This document shows, piece by piece, positions 1 to 7,786 of a stretch of 15,533 nucleotides of DNA. Position 1 is the first letter of the stretch; each line of letters opens with the position of its first letter. The notes under the pieces are model-generated. The model was given only the letters and a program-made list of their open reading frames with translations. It ran no database searches and was not told where the DNA came from. Origin of the DNA: an uncultured Leuconostoc sp. (GTDB lineage: Bacteria; Bacillota; Bacilli; Lactobacillales; Lactobacillaceae); NCBI GenBank assembly GCA_900554745.1, contig USIU01000011.1:1-15533 (forward strand). The letters run 5' to 3'. Position numbers and translations under genes: made by a program.

Positions 1-264
1 ACCCCTATTCAGGCCATTTTAAACGGGCCGGTGGCCGCACAAACACTCGTTGGGTTACTACCCACTGATCGTGCGTATTTTCGCTATGTGGGTTCCTTGA
101 CAACACCACCGTTAGGTCAAGATGTGACGTGGCTCGTTTTGGCACAACCCATTGGCATGACAGCCGCAGATACTGCTTTGTTGCATGCGCGCTATCCCGA
201 AAACTATCGTGATGTACAAGCGTTAGCTGGCCGTGAAATTTTATATGTGTCAGGGAAAAAATAA
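1..264 (+). CDS. Alpha-class carbonic anhydrase, C-terminal fragment (5' end outside window)
   Basis: The reading frame is open from base 1 to the TAA at 262-264, giving the last 87 residues. Alpha-class carbonic anhydrases are zinc enzymes that interconvert CO2 and bicarbonate. The fragment carries the family signature GSLTTPP, which in animal enzymes contains the active-site threonine that hydrogen-bonds the zinc-bound hydroxide. The conserved VTWLVL strand follows, and near the end comes a NYRDVQALAGRE segment that corresponds to the N-R-P-x-Q-x-L-x-x-R-x motif of the family. The three zinc histidines and any signal peptide would lie upstream and cannot be seen, so location (secreted or cytoplasmic) is unknown. 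A methionine-like GTG at 31 is internal to the protein and is not the start. A terminator follows at once, so this is the last gene of its transcript. Family assignment is secure; activity cannot be judged from the fragment. Confidence 0.88.
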   Translation, partial: TPIQAILNGPVAAQTLVGLLPTDRAYFRYVGSLTTPPLGQDVTWLVLAQPIGMTAADTALLHARYPENYRDVQALAGREILYVSGKK

Positions 265-293
265 TTATGTGGTCGTGATATTTGACAAGACTA

Positions 294-317
294 AGCGCCG
301 TAGACGGTGCTTTTTTT
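294..317 (+). terminator. Rho-independent terminator after the carbonic anhydrase gene
   Basis: A 7-bp stem (AGCGCCG pairing with CGGTGCT, one G-T wobble) closes a TAGA loop at 301-304 and is followed by seven T at 311-317. It separates the carbonic anhydrase gene from prfC, which then needs its own promoter in the 37 bases before its ATG. Confidence 0.75.
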
Positions 318-318
318 G

Positions 319-347
319 TTGTGAAACACCACTGTATCAGGTAAACT
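319..347 (+). promoter_or_regulatory. Possible prfC promoter
   Basis: TTGTGA (319-324) and TAAACT (342-347) are 17 bp apart, each matching 4 of 6 consensus bases. They overlap the end of the preceding terminator. If used, transcription would begin within a few bases of the prfC ATG at 355, giving a leaderless or nearly leaderless message. The hexamers are weak, so this is tentative. Confidence 0.3.
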
Positions 348-354
348 AGAGATT

Positions 355-1866
355 ATGGAAAACTTTCAAGAACAATTAAAAAATCGTCGTACTTTTGCGA
401 TCATTTCGCACCCCGATGCCGGAAAAACAACACTGACAGAGCAATTGTTGCTGCACGGTGGGGTCATTCGTGAGGCCGGGACTGTTAAGGGCCGCGGCTC
501 AAATAAACTCGCGTCATCCGACTGGATGGCAATTGAACAACAACGTGGGATTTCGGTGACGTCTTCTGTGTTGCAATTTGATTATGACGGTAAGCGGATC
601 AATATTTTAGACACCCCAGGGCACGAAGATTTCTCTGAAGACACGTACCGGACATTGATGGCCGTGGATTCGGTTGTCATGGTTGTCGATGCCGCCAAAG
701 GGATTGAGCCACAAACTAAGAAACTCTTTGAAATCGTCGCCCAGCGTGGCATCCCTGTCTTTACGTTCTTTAACAAAATTGACCGTGATGCGCGACCAGC
801 ATTGGACTTGTTAGACGAACTAGAATCAGTTTTGGGAATTCAAGCTTATCCGATGAATTGGCCAGTCGGGTCAGGGCAGATTTTGCAAGGAATTTATGAC
901 TTGCAACGGGACACAATGGTACCGTTTAAGAATGCCTCATCGCATCCTGAAGTGGTAGACGAAACCATGGATGAGATTGAATTGTTACGGGATGCGGGTA
1001 ATCCGTTTGACCGTGAGGCAATTGCGCATGGTCGTTTGACCCCAGTTTTCTTTGGGTCAGCCCTGGTTAATTTTGGGGTAACTGAATTCTTGCGGGATTA
1101 TCTGGCTTACGCGCCAGCCCCCGCTGCGGTGACAACCGTTGATGAACAAGTCGTGGCGCCAGAAGATGCCCAGTTTACTGGCTTTGTCTTCAAGATTCAA
1201 GCCAACATGGACCCCCGTCACCGTGATCGCATCGCTTTTGTGCGGATTGTATCGGGTGAATTTAGCCGTGGGATGGATGTCACGTTACAACGCAACAGCA
1301 AGAAGTTGAAGTTATCAAACGTCACGCAGTTTATGGCTGAAGAACGTGAGAACGTGCAGACGGCTGTGCCGGGCGATATTATTGGGGTTTATGACACGGG
1401 GAACTTCCAAATTGGGGACACCATTTATGCCGGCAAAAAAGTCGTGCAATTCCCAGATTTGCCAACCTTTACCCCGGAACTTTTTAATCGCGTGATTGCT
1501 AAAGATGTGATGAAGCAAAAGTCTTATCACAAGGGCATTCAACAATTGGTGCAAGAAGGTACGATTCAACTCTACAAGTCTTGGCAGGGTAGTGAGTATA
1601 TTATCGGGGCCGTGGGCCAATTGCAGTTTGAAGTGTTCCAATTCCGCATGGAAAATGAATACAACGTTGAAATTCAATTTGAGCCAATTGGGTCAAAAGT
1701 TGCGCGCTGGATTGCGCCGGAACAATTAGACGAGAAAATGGCCTCAAGCCGTAACTTGTTGGTGAAGGATCGCTATGATCAACCGGTCTTCTTGTTTGAA
1801 AACAAGTTTGCCATGAACTGGTTCCACGACAAGTATCCAGATGTCGTCCTTGAAGAAAAAATGTAA
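355..1866 (+). CDS. prfC: Peptide chain release factor 3 (RF3), translational GTPase
   Basis: RF3 is a ribosome-associated GTPase that recycles RF1 and RF2 after peptide release. The 503-residue product shows the full GTPase set. The P-loop SHPDAGKTT is at residues 18-26, followed by the switch I stretch with [11 protein letters not shown], the G3 motif DTPGHEDF from about residue 86, and the G4 motif NKID at residues 140-143. The RF3-typical phrases [11 protein letters not shown] and [12 protein letters not shown] distinguish it from EF-G, TetM-type protection proteins and LepA. Length is a little below the usual 520-530. The ATG at 355 is chosen because a TGA at 322-324 closes the frame upstream and the N-terminus aligns with RF3 proteins. 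The ribosome binding site is poor: only AGAG at 348-351, too close to the start. It is flanked by terminators on both sides and so appears monocistronic. Confidence 0.95.
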   Translation: MENFQEQLKNRRTFAIISHPDAGKTTLTEQLLLHGGVIREAGTVKGRGSNKLASSDWMAIEQQRGISVTSSVLQFDYDGKRINILDTPGHEDFSEDTYRTLMAVDSVVMVVDAAKGIEPQTKKLFEIVAQRGIPVFTFFNKIDRDARPALDLLDELESVLGIQAYPMNWPVGSGQILQGIYDLQRDTMVPFKNASSHPEVVDETMDEIELLRDAGNPFDREAIAHGRLTPVFFGSALVNFGVTEFLRDYLAYAPAPAAVTTVDEQVVAPEDAQFTGFVFKIQANMDPRHRDRIAFVRIVSGEFSRGMDVTLQRNSKKLKLSNVTQFMAEERENVQTAVPGDIIGVYDTGNFQIGDTIYAGKKVVQFPDLPTFTPELFNRVIAKDVMKQKSYHKGIQQLVQEGTIQLYKSWQGSEYIIGAVGQLQFEVFQFRMENEYNVEIQFEPIGSKVARWIAPEQLDEKMASSRNLLVKDRYDQPVFLFENKFAMNWFHDKYPDVVLEEKM

Positions 1867-1872
1867 TGCTAA

Positions 1873-1910
1873 AAACAAGCGCTGTGATGAGCTGCGGTTG
1901 TTTTTATTTT
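1873..1910 (+). terminator. Rho-independent terminator after prfC
   Basis: AAACAA (1873-1878) pairs with TTGTTT (1898-1903). After one G-G mismatch the stem continues with CGC/GCG. The downstream arm runs into a T-rich tract to 1910. It lies seven bases after the prfC stop codon. Confidence 0.65.
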
Positions 1911-1918
1911 TAATTATA

Positions 1919-1947
1919 TTGTAAGCGTTTACATTTCGTGTTATACT
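1919..1947 (+). promoter_or_regulatory. Promoter of the 20-codon mini-unit
   Basis: The -35 TTGTAA (1919-1924) and -10 TATACT (1942-1947) are separated by exactly 17 bp. Transcription would start near 1954, a few bases before a strong ribosome binding site at 1963-1970. The -35 lies inside the cre at 1920-1933, an arrangement expected to give repression by CcpA. Confidence 0.65.
1920..1933 (+). promoter_or_regulatory. Catabolite-responsive element (cre, CcpA operator)
   Basis: TGTAAGCGTTTACA fits the consensus TGWAANCGNTNWCA at all 14 positions. CcpA with phosphorylated HPr binds such sites when good sugars are present. Because it covers the -35 region of the promoter at 1919-1947, repression of the downstream unit by glucose is the expected outcome. 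It lies about 450 bp from the uracil permease, with a terminator and a second promoter in between, so it is unlikely to control that gene. Confidence 0.75.
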
Positions 1948-1976
1948 AAAGCTAACAAATAAAGAGGAGGCCATTA

Positions 1977-2039
1977 ATGACGCAAAGTAATTCATCAGAA
2001 ATTGCAGCGTTAGGGCATCAACTTGTAGACAATGGTTAA
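1977..2039 (+). CDS. Small ORF (20 codons) under cre control, unknown function
   Basis: The predicted peptide is MTQSNSSEIAALGHQLVDNG. I do not recognise it. Its translation signals are excellent: AGAGGAGG at 1963-1970 lies six bases before the ATG, and the promoter and cre sit just upstream. The peptide is hydrophilic with no membrane segment or signal sequence. It is not preceded by another gene on the same transcript, and no intact gene follows before the terminator at 2271-2306. Three readings are possible: a real small protein, the coding part of a dual-function regulatory RNA, or the start of a sugar-regulated gene whose body has decayed. Downstream frames contain stops and I find no convincing remnant, but a remnant cannot be excluded. 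The TAA at 2037-2039 lies within a predicted RNA stem. Confidence 0.4.
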   Translation: MTQSNSSEIAALGHQLVDNG

Positions 2040-2270
2040 TAACAATAACATCCTAAGGGATCACATCAAAGCGTGATTTGAACCATTAACCAACGTGATA
2101 AAAATTTATCCACTACGTTAATTAAACATAACAGCAGATGACATTTTCTGGACAACAGTGACAAGCATCGTAGGCGTGATAAATTGGCAAGAAGCGAGAA
2201 GATGACCGAACGTGAATGTTTCAGCTTCAATCTGCGTTTGCAGCGCAACCTGATAATTGCATACAATAAG

Positions 2271-2306
2271 AACCTGACATCAGACATACATGTGTCAGGT
2301 TTTTTG
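2271..2306 (+). terminator. Rho-independent terminator ending the cre-controlled unit
   Basis: AACCTGACA (2271-2279) pairs perfectly over 9 bp with TGTCAGGTT (2293-2301), followed by a T-run to 2305. It insulates the uracil permease gene from transcription arriving from the cre promoter. I looked for the conserved PyrR-binding loop that would make it a pyrimidine attenuator and did not find one. Confidence 0.8.
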
Positions 2307-2309
2307 GTT

Positions 2310-2315
2310 TATAAT
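2310..2315 (+). promoter_or_regulatory. Putative -10 box of the uracil permease promoter
   Basis: A consensus TATAAT lies four bases after the T-run of the preceding terminator, and would start transcription near 2322. No good -35 exists at 16-18 bp (TACATG at 2287-2292 is the 17-bp option), so an activator may be needed, or the promoter is weak. A similar TTTTGGTT-plus-AT-rich element recurs at 3845-3857 and 10759-10770. Confidence 0.4.
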
Positions 2316-2372
2316 GGGAGTGTTGAAGCTCGCGCTGGTTGTGGGTTTTAGAATATTTAGGAGGATGTGTTA

Positions 2373-2399
2373 ATGCGAGTTGACACAGCATGGTTATGA
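2373..2399 (+). CDS. Leader ORF (8 codons) overlapping the uracil permease start
   Basis: The peptide is MRVDTAWL. The strong AGGAGG at 2359-2364 lies eight bases before this ATG and about 25-31 bases before the permease starts at 2390 and 2396, so it serves this ORF best. Its TGA at 2397-2399 overlaps the permease ATG at 2396 as ATGA, the classic arrangement for translational coupling. The permease start itself has no ribosome binding site of its own. This suggests that ribosomes finishing the leader re-initiate on the permease. The peptide has no run of one amino acid that would suggest attenuation by starvation. Confidence 0.4.
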   Translation: MRVDTAWL

Positions 2400-3667
2400 C
2401 AACAAAATCAAATAATGCGATTTATGATGTCCATGATAAACCACCTTTTTGGACGTGGTTTGGGCTATCATTGCAACATTTATTCTCAATGTTTGGTGCA
2501 ACAGTCCTTGTGCCATTATTGGTTGGTTTAAATCCTGGGGTAGCGCTCTTTACCTCTGGTGTCGGAACATTACTCCATATGCTGATTACGCGTGGAAATA
2601 TTCCGGCTTATATGGGCTCGAGTTTTGCCTTCATTATTCCGATGACGTCTTTGATGAAGACGGTTGGTTATCCTGGGGTTGCCCAAGGCATTATTTCTGT
2701 CGGGTTGGTTTACCTTGTGGTCGCAGGGATTGTGACGTTTATTGGGACCCGTTGGATTGATCGCTTGTTCCCGCCGGAATTAGTCGGGCCCATCATTGTG
2801 GTGATTGGGTTGAGTTTGGCTGGTTCGGCTGCTAGTTCAGCCACGATGTTAAATGGCAAATATGATTGGAAAATCTTTGTGGTGGCGCTCATCACATTGC
2901 TTGGGACCATTGCCTTTAACATGTTTCTCAAAGGGTTTTTGGGCCTACTCTCAGTCCTCTTAGGGATTATCTTTGGTTATATTGTCGCTTTGCTATTTGG
3001 TTTGGTTGATTTATCACCAGTGGCTGCAGCACATTGGTTCCAGTTACCAGACTTTGAGACGTTTATGGGTAAGGATGGCTTTCATTTTTACCCTGCCGCT
3101 GTCTTAAGTATGGCCCCACTGGCTTTGGTTACATTGTCGGAACATTTGGGCCATTTGATGGTGTTGTCAAAAGTGACGGGACATGATTTCTTTAAGAACC
3201 CGGGGCTTAAGCGCACATTAGCCGGTGATGGAACAGCCTCAATTGTGGCGGGATTAGTTGGTGGACCAGCGGTCACGTCTTATGGTGAAAACATTGGCGT
3301 CATGCAGTTAAGCCGTGTTTATTCCGTTTGGGTTATTGGTGGTGCCGCGGCCTTTGCCGTGGTCTTCAGTTTCATTGGTAAGTTATCAGCGTTGATTTCA
3401 ACGATTCCAGGTGCGGTTACCGGTGGGGTTGGTTTTGTTTTGTACGGTGTGATTGCCGCGGCTGGTTTGCAAGTCATTGTTGATAACAAAATTGATTACA
3501 CGCAAAAGCGTAATTTAATGCTGGCGGCCCCAATCTTGGTCATTGGTATTGGTAATTTCCATTTGCAACTTGGACCACAAGTTGATTTTTCTGGTGTGGC
3601 CATTGCAACTTTGTTGGGGATTATTTTGAATTTAACGTTGCCGAAAGTAGCGGCGAGCGAAAAGTAA
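2396..3667 (+). CDS. pyrP: Uracil permease (NCS2 family, uracil/H+ symporter)
   Basis: This is a polytopic membrane protein of about 423 residues, the usual length for the UraA/PyrP group of nucleobase-cation symporters. These proteins import uracil with protons. Near the N-terminus LSLQHLFSMFGATVLVPLL is the family opening. TLSEHLGH carries E249 and H253, which align with UraA E241 and H245; SYGENIGVM carries E298, which aligns with UraA E290. These residues bind uracil and the proton in UraA. The GENIGV signature and the stretch IGKLSALISTIPGAV favour uracil over xanthine or uric acid. An in-frame ATG at 2390 would add two residues; 2396 is preferred because of its ATGA overlap with the leader ORF. 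The gene stands alone between two terminators, away from pyrimidine biosynthesis genes. No PyrR site was seen. Confidence 0.88.
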   Translation: MTTKSNNAIYDVHDKPPFWTWFGLSLQHLFSMFGATVLVPLLVGLNPGVALFTSGVGTLLHMLITRGNIPAYMGSSFAFIIPMTSLMKTVGYPGVAQGIISVGLVYLVVAGIVTFIGTRWIDRLFPPELVGPIIVVIGLSLAGSAASSATMLNGKYDWKIFVVALITLLGTIAFNMFLKGFLGLLSVLLGIIFGYIVALLFGLVDLSPVAAAHWFQLPDFETFMGKDGFHFYPAAVLSMAPLALVTLSEHLGHLMVLSKVTGHDFFKNPGLKRTLAGDGTASIVAGLVGGPAVTSYGENIGVMQLSRVYSVWVIGGAAAFAVVFSFIGKLSALISTIPGAVTGGVGFVLYGVIAAAGLQVIVDNKIDYTQKRNLMLAAPILVIGIGNFHLQLGPQVDFSGVAIATLLGIILNLTLPKVAASEK

Positions 3668-3693
3668 CAAGTGGGTCACCACTTGTTTTTTTT
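3666..3693 (+). terminator. Rho-independent terminator after the uracil permease
   Basis: AACAAGTGG (3666-3674) pairs perfectly over 9 bp with CCACTTGTT (3679-3687) around a GTCA loop. A run of eight T (3686-3693) follows. The stem begins inside the stop codon. Confidence 0.9.
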
Positions 3694-4062
3694 ATCACAA
3701 AAAAACCGATATTTGAGGCCAAAGGGATGATTTATTTGGGATTAGGAGACGATAGGTCAAGTCGTACTGACACAAAATGCGAATTGAGGGGATGAGTCGT
3801 TAAATTTTGATGAAGTCGGACTGCGCCTAGTTATTACACGTTTATTTTGGTTATAATTTCGTTGAAAATGCGATAAATCGTCTGTGAAACGCATCAAAAT
3901 TATATTTTTTGTGCTGTAAAAAAAATGAAACGCTTTCTTTGTGAAAAAGTGGGGTAAAACAGTTGTATTTCATTTTTAAAAGCGTATTATAGATTTATAT
4001 GTTATGACGAATAGCCGTTTACGACCATTTCGCCAAAAATTTATTGAGAAAGGAGAAGGCGC
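3694..4062 (+). promoter_or_regulatory. Upstream regulatory region of the ATP synthase operon
   Basis: These 369 bases hold no convincing gene. The distal half contains a consensus TATAAT (3852-3857) without a good -35. A 10-bp inverted repeat (AATTTTGATG at 3803-3812, CATCAAAATT at 3892-3901) flanks that box. TGAAACGC occurs twice in direct orientation, at 3885-3892 and 3926-3933, 41 bp apart. The proximal half holds the better promoter (3963-3990) and a leader of about 65 bases. No atpI-like gene is present, although some bacteria have one at this position. Confidence 0.5.
3963..3990 (+). promoter_or_regulatory. Probable main promoter of the atp operon
   Basis: TTGTAT (3963-3968) and TATTAT (3985-3990) are spaced by 16 bp in AT-rich DNA, which predicts a start near 3997 and a leader of about 65 bases to the atpB ATG. 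It is the best-matching pair in the intergenic region. Confidence 0.55.
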
Positions 4063-4788
4063 ATGGATGACCCTACGGCACCGTTTGAGTTTCTTGGCCT
4101 CACGTTTGACTGGGGTACAATAATTTCAACGTTGCTGGCTATGGCAATCGTTGTGATTGTATCAATTGTGCTCACACGTCAGTTGTCAATACGACCAGGT
4201 AAGCGACAGAATATGATCGAATACTTACTTGATTTTACGAACAACATCGTGGATGGCCAATTGCCACAGAAACAAGCACGCCAATTTGGTTTGTACGCAT
4301 TTACGTTGTTTTTCTTCATTATTGTGGCAAACGAAATGGGTATGCTGCTGCAATTGCAGGGTGCAAATGGGGTGACTTATGTTAAGTCCCCAACTGCGGA
4401 CCCGATCGTGACGATGACGTTAGCCGTGATGACATTGATGGTAGCCCACGGTATGGGTGTCCAACAACTTGGTTTTAAGGGTTACCTTAAAAATATGTTG
4501 TTGACCCCTTATGCTTGGATGCTACCCCTTAATATCATTGAACAATTGGCTAACTTCTTAACGTTATCACTGCGTTTGTTTGGTAACATTTTCGCTGGTG
4601 AAATGTTATTGACACTCGTGGCTAAAAGCCTCGCTTGGCCGGGACACTTTAATGGGTTCTGGACAGTGTTGGCATTGCCGATTGAAATGGTCTGGCAAGG
4701 CTTTTCACTCTTTATCGGTGGAATACAGGCCTACGTATTTGTAATCTTGACTGGTGTGTTTATTGCACAGTTGTCAGGTAACGAATAA
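4063..4788 (+). CDS. atpB: ATP synthase Fo subunit a
   Basis: Subunit a is the membrane stator that, with the c-ring, forms the two half-channels for protons. The 241-residue product has several hydrophobic segments. The essential arginine lies in LSLRLFGN at residue 171 (E. coli aR210) and is followed by IFAGEML. E208 in LPIEMVW and Q222 in GGIQAYVF align roughly with the E. coli residues E219 and Q252 that tune proton passage. GAAAGGAG at 4048-4054 lies eight bases before the ATG. It is the first gene of the operon, since no atpI lies upstream. Unusually, 138 bases separate it from atpE. Confidence 0.96.
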   Translation: MDDPTAPFEFLGLTFDWGTIISTLLAMAIVVIVSIVLTRQLSIRPGKRQNMIEYLLDFTNNIVDGQLPQKQARQFGLYAFTLFFFIIVANEMGMLLQLQGANGVTYVKSPTADPIVTMTLAVMTLMVAHGMGVQQLGFKGYLKNMLLTPYAWMLPLNIIEQLANFLTLSLRLFGNIFAGEMLLTLVAKSLAWPGHFNGFWTVLALPIEMVWQGFSLFIGGIQAYVFVILTGVFIAQLSGNE

Positions 4789-4794
4789 ATGGTG

Positions 4795-4826
4795 TGGCTA
4801 GGAGTAGCGCAATGTTGCTCTTGCCA
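4795..4826 (+). other. Intercistronic hairpin between atpB and atpE
   Basis: GAGTAGC (4802-4808) pairs with GTTGCTC (4814-4820) around a GCAAT loop, with two G-T wobbles. After a small internal loop the stem continues with TGGC (4795-4798) and GCCA (4823-4826). No T-run follows, so it is not a simple terminator. A role in mRNA processing, in stabilising the atpE segment or in ribosome access is inferred, not shown. Confidence 0.5.
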
Positions 4827-4911
4827 AACAACACGCGGGAGCGTTTCATCCAACTAAAAATAGAATGCGGTTGGCACAAGACGTGAATCGTCTGCTGTCG
4901 ACACGATATGA

Positions 4912-5154
<243 letters not shown>

Positions 5155-5180
5155 TCATATAGAATGAGTGGAGGAAAATC

Positions 5181-5690
5181 ATGTTTGGTTTAACAACCTT
5201 AGCAGCACATCAATTGCCACTCGGTAATATGCTGTTTATTATCATTTCATTCCTCGTGCTGATGGTTATTTTGAAGAAGGTGGCTTACGGGCCGTTGACT
5301 AAAGTACTTGACGAACGTGCTGCGAAAATTTCGTCGGACATTGACGGGGCTGAAAAAGCACGTCAAGAAGCCGAAAAGTTAGCCGCACAACGGCAAAGTG
5401 AATTGGCTGATACGCGTCAACAAGCAACAAAAGTTGTCGCTGACGCCAAAGCTAGCGCACAAAAGCAAAGTGAAGCATTACTTGCTGCTGCTTCTGAACG
5501 TGCAACTTTAATTAATCAGCAAGCGCAAACAGATGCTGAGAAGCTCAAGGAAGACGCGATTTCTAACGCAAAAGACGACGTAGCAGCGCTCTCAGTGGCG
5601 ATTGCTTCTAAGCTGATGCAAAAAGAACTCTCGTTAGATGATCAACAAGCATTAATTGATGCTTACATTTCAGATTTAGAAACTAAATAA
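5181..5690 (+). CDS. atpF: ATP synthase Fo subunit b (peripheral stalk)
   Basis: Two copies of subunit b form the peripheral stalk that holds F1 against Fo. The 169-residue product has one N-terminal membrane helix (about residues 12-33, containing NMLFIIISFLVLMVIL). A long charged, alanine-, glutamine- and lysine-rich helix follows and is expected to form the dimeric coiled coil, ending in a short C-terminal region that binds delta. The conserved start of the soluble part, KKVAYGPLTKVLDERAAKI, is present. GGAGG at 5170-5174 lies six bases before the ATG. The gene is 26 bases after atpE and 11 bases before atpH. Confidence 0.96.
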   Translation: MFGLTTLAAHQLPLGNMLFIIISFLVLMVILKKVAYGPLTKVLDERAAKISSDIDGAEKARQEAEKLAAQRQSELADTRQQATKVVADAKASAQKQSEALLAAASERATLINQQAQTDAEKLKEDAISNAKDDVAALSVAIASKLMQKELSLDDQQALIDAYISDLETK

Positions 5691-5701
5691 GGAGTATTGG
5701 G

Positions 5702-6244
5702 ATGGCAAAAAGTCTTAAAGATGTCGCTAACCAATACGCCAAAGCAATTTTTGACTTGTCTAGTGAACAGCAAACAGTTGATGAAACGCTAGCAGATTTA
5801 CGTGCGATTAAGGCCGTGCTTGCTGACAGCCCAGATTTGATTCAGGCAGTAACATCTCATGATGTTGACGCACAAGTTCGTGATAATTTGTTACAGACGT
5901 TGACACAAGGCGCAGTTGAACCAGTGCAAAATTTGGTGAAACTCTTAGCGCGTAACCAACGTCTCAACGTTTTGACCCTGGTGGTTGAGGCGTTTAATCA
6001 CTATTATAACGAGGCCAACGGTATTGTTGATGTCACAGCAACAACTGCTGTTGCACTAGACGACGCACGTTTATCACGATTAGCCGACGTCTTTGCCGCT
6101 AAAACGGGCGCAAAGCAGGTTAATCTTACAAATGTTGTGGATACGACAATTCTTGGGGGTGTGATTTTGCAGTCACAATCCACTTTGATTGACGGCAGTC
6201 TGCAAACAAAAATTGCCAAAATGAAGGCACAATTATTAGGTTAG
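5702..6244 (+). CDS. atpH: ATP synthase F1 subunit delta
   Basis: Subunit delta links the b dimer to the N-termini of the alpha subunits at the top of F1. The 180-residue product has the family's usual length. Its N-terminal helical domain has the typical opening (VANQYAKAIFDL). The C-terminal part carries the conserved LGGVILQSQSTLIDGSLQTKI stretch, split here by description: LGGVILQ followed by IDGSLQTKI near the end. AAGGAG at 5689-5694 overlaps the atpF stop codon and sits seven bases before the ATG, so translation of the two genes is probably linked. The TAG stop at 6242-6244 is followed after 12 bases by atpA. Confidence 0.96.
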   Translation: MAKSLKDVANQYAKAIFDLSSEQQTVDETLADLRAIKAVLADSPDLIQAVTSHDVDAQVRDNLLQTLTQGAVEPVQNLVKLLARNQRLNVLTLVVEAFNHYYNEANGIVDVTATTAVALDDARLSRLADVFAAKTGAKQVNLTNVVDTTILGGVILQSQSTLIDGSLQTKIAKMKAQLLG

Positions 6245-6247
6245 TGA

Positions 6248-7771
<1,524 letters not shown>

Positions 7772-7786
7772 TAGGAGGACGCTGCA

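Larger units (their letters stand above)
1954..2306 (+). ncRNA. Candidate structured transcript of about 350 nt between promoter and terminator
   Basis: This stretch is bounded by a good promoter (start near 1954) and a perfect terminator, yet encodes only a 20-codon ORF. Between the ORF and the terminator I see several pairings. AATGGTT (2031-2037) can pair with AACCATT (2081-2087), or alternatively GGTTAAT (2034-2040) with ATTAACC (2085-2091). Nested inside is GATCAC (2059-2064) with GTGATT (2073-2078). A further hairpin at 2092-2119 has arms AAC, GTG and ATAA pairing with TTAT, CAC and GTT. It resembles no RNA family I can name: the hallmarks of tmRNA, SRP RNA and RNase P RNA are absent. 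It may equally be the remains of a lost gene. Confidence 0.35.

Noticed and set aside
2066..2287. 73-codon minus-strand ORF opposite the candidate RNA.
   Set aside because: Arginine- and leucine-rich product of the kind produced by chance, starting inside the terminator stem, with no recognisable motif.
2271..2306. PyrR-dependent attenuator in front of the uracil permease.
   Set aside because: The hairpin is a plain terminator; I found no conserved PyrR-binding loop or antiterminator partner, and the permease has its own -10 box after it.
2202..2351. 49-codon + strand ORF after the cre-controlled unit.
   Set aside because: It reads straight through the perfect terminator at 2271-2306 and the permease -10 box, and has no good ribosome binding site.
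3926..3939. Possible second cre near the atp promoter (TGAAACGCTTTCTT).
   Set aside because: The left half is one base short of the consensus spacing and the right end lacks CA; alignment on either strand leaves several mismatches.
4004..4123. 39-codon ORF in the atp leader, overlapping the start of atpB in another frame.
   Set aside because: No ribosome binding site before its ATG, basic low-complexity product, and most of its length lies over the atpB binding site and coding start.
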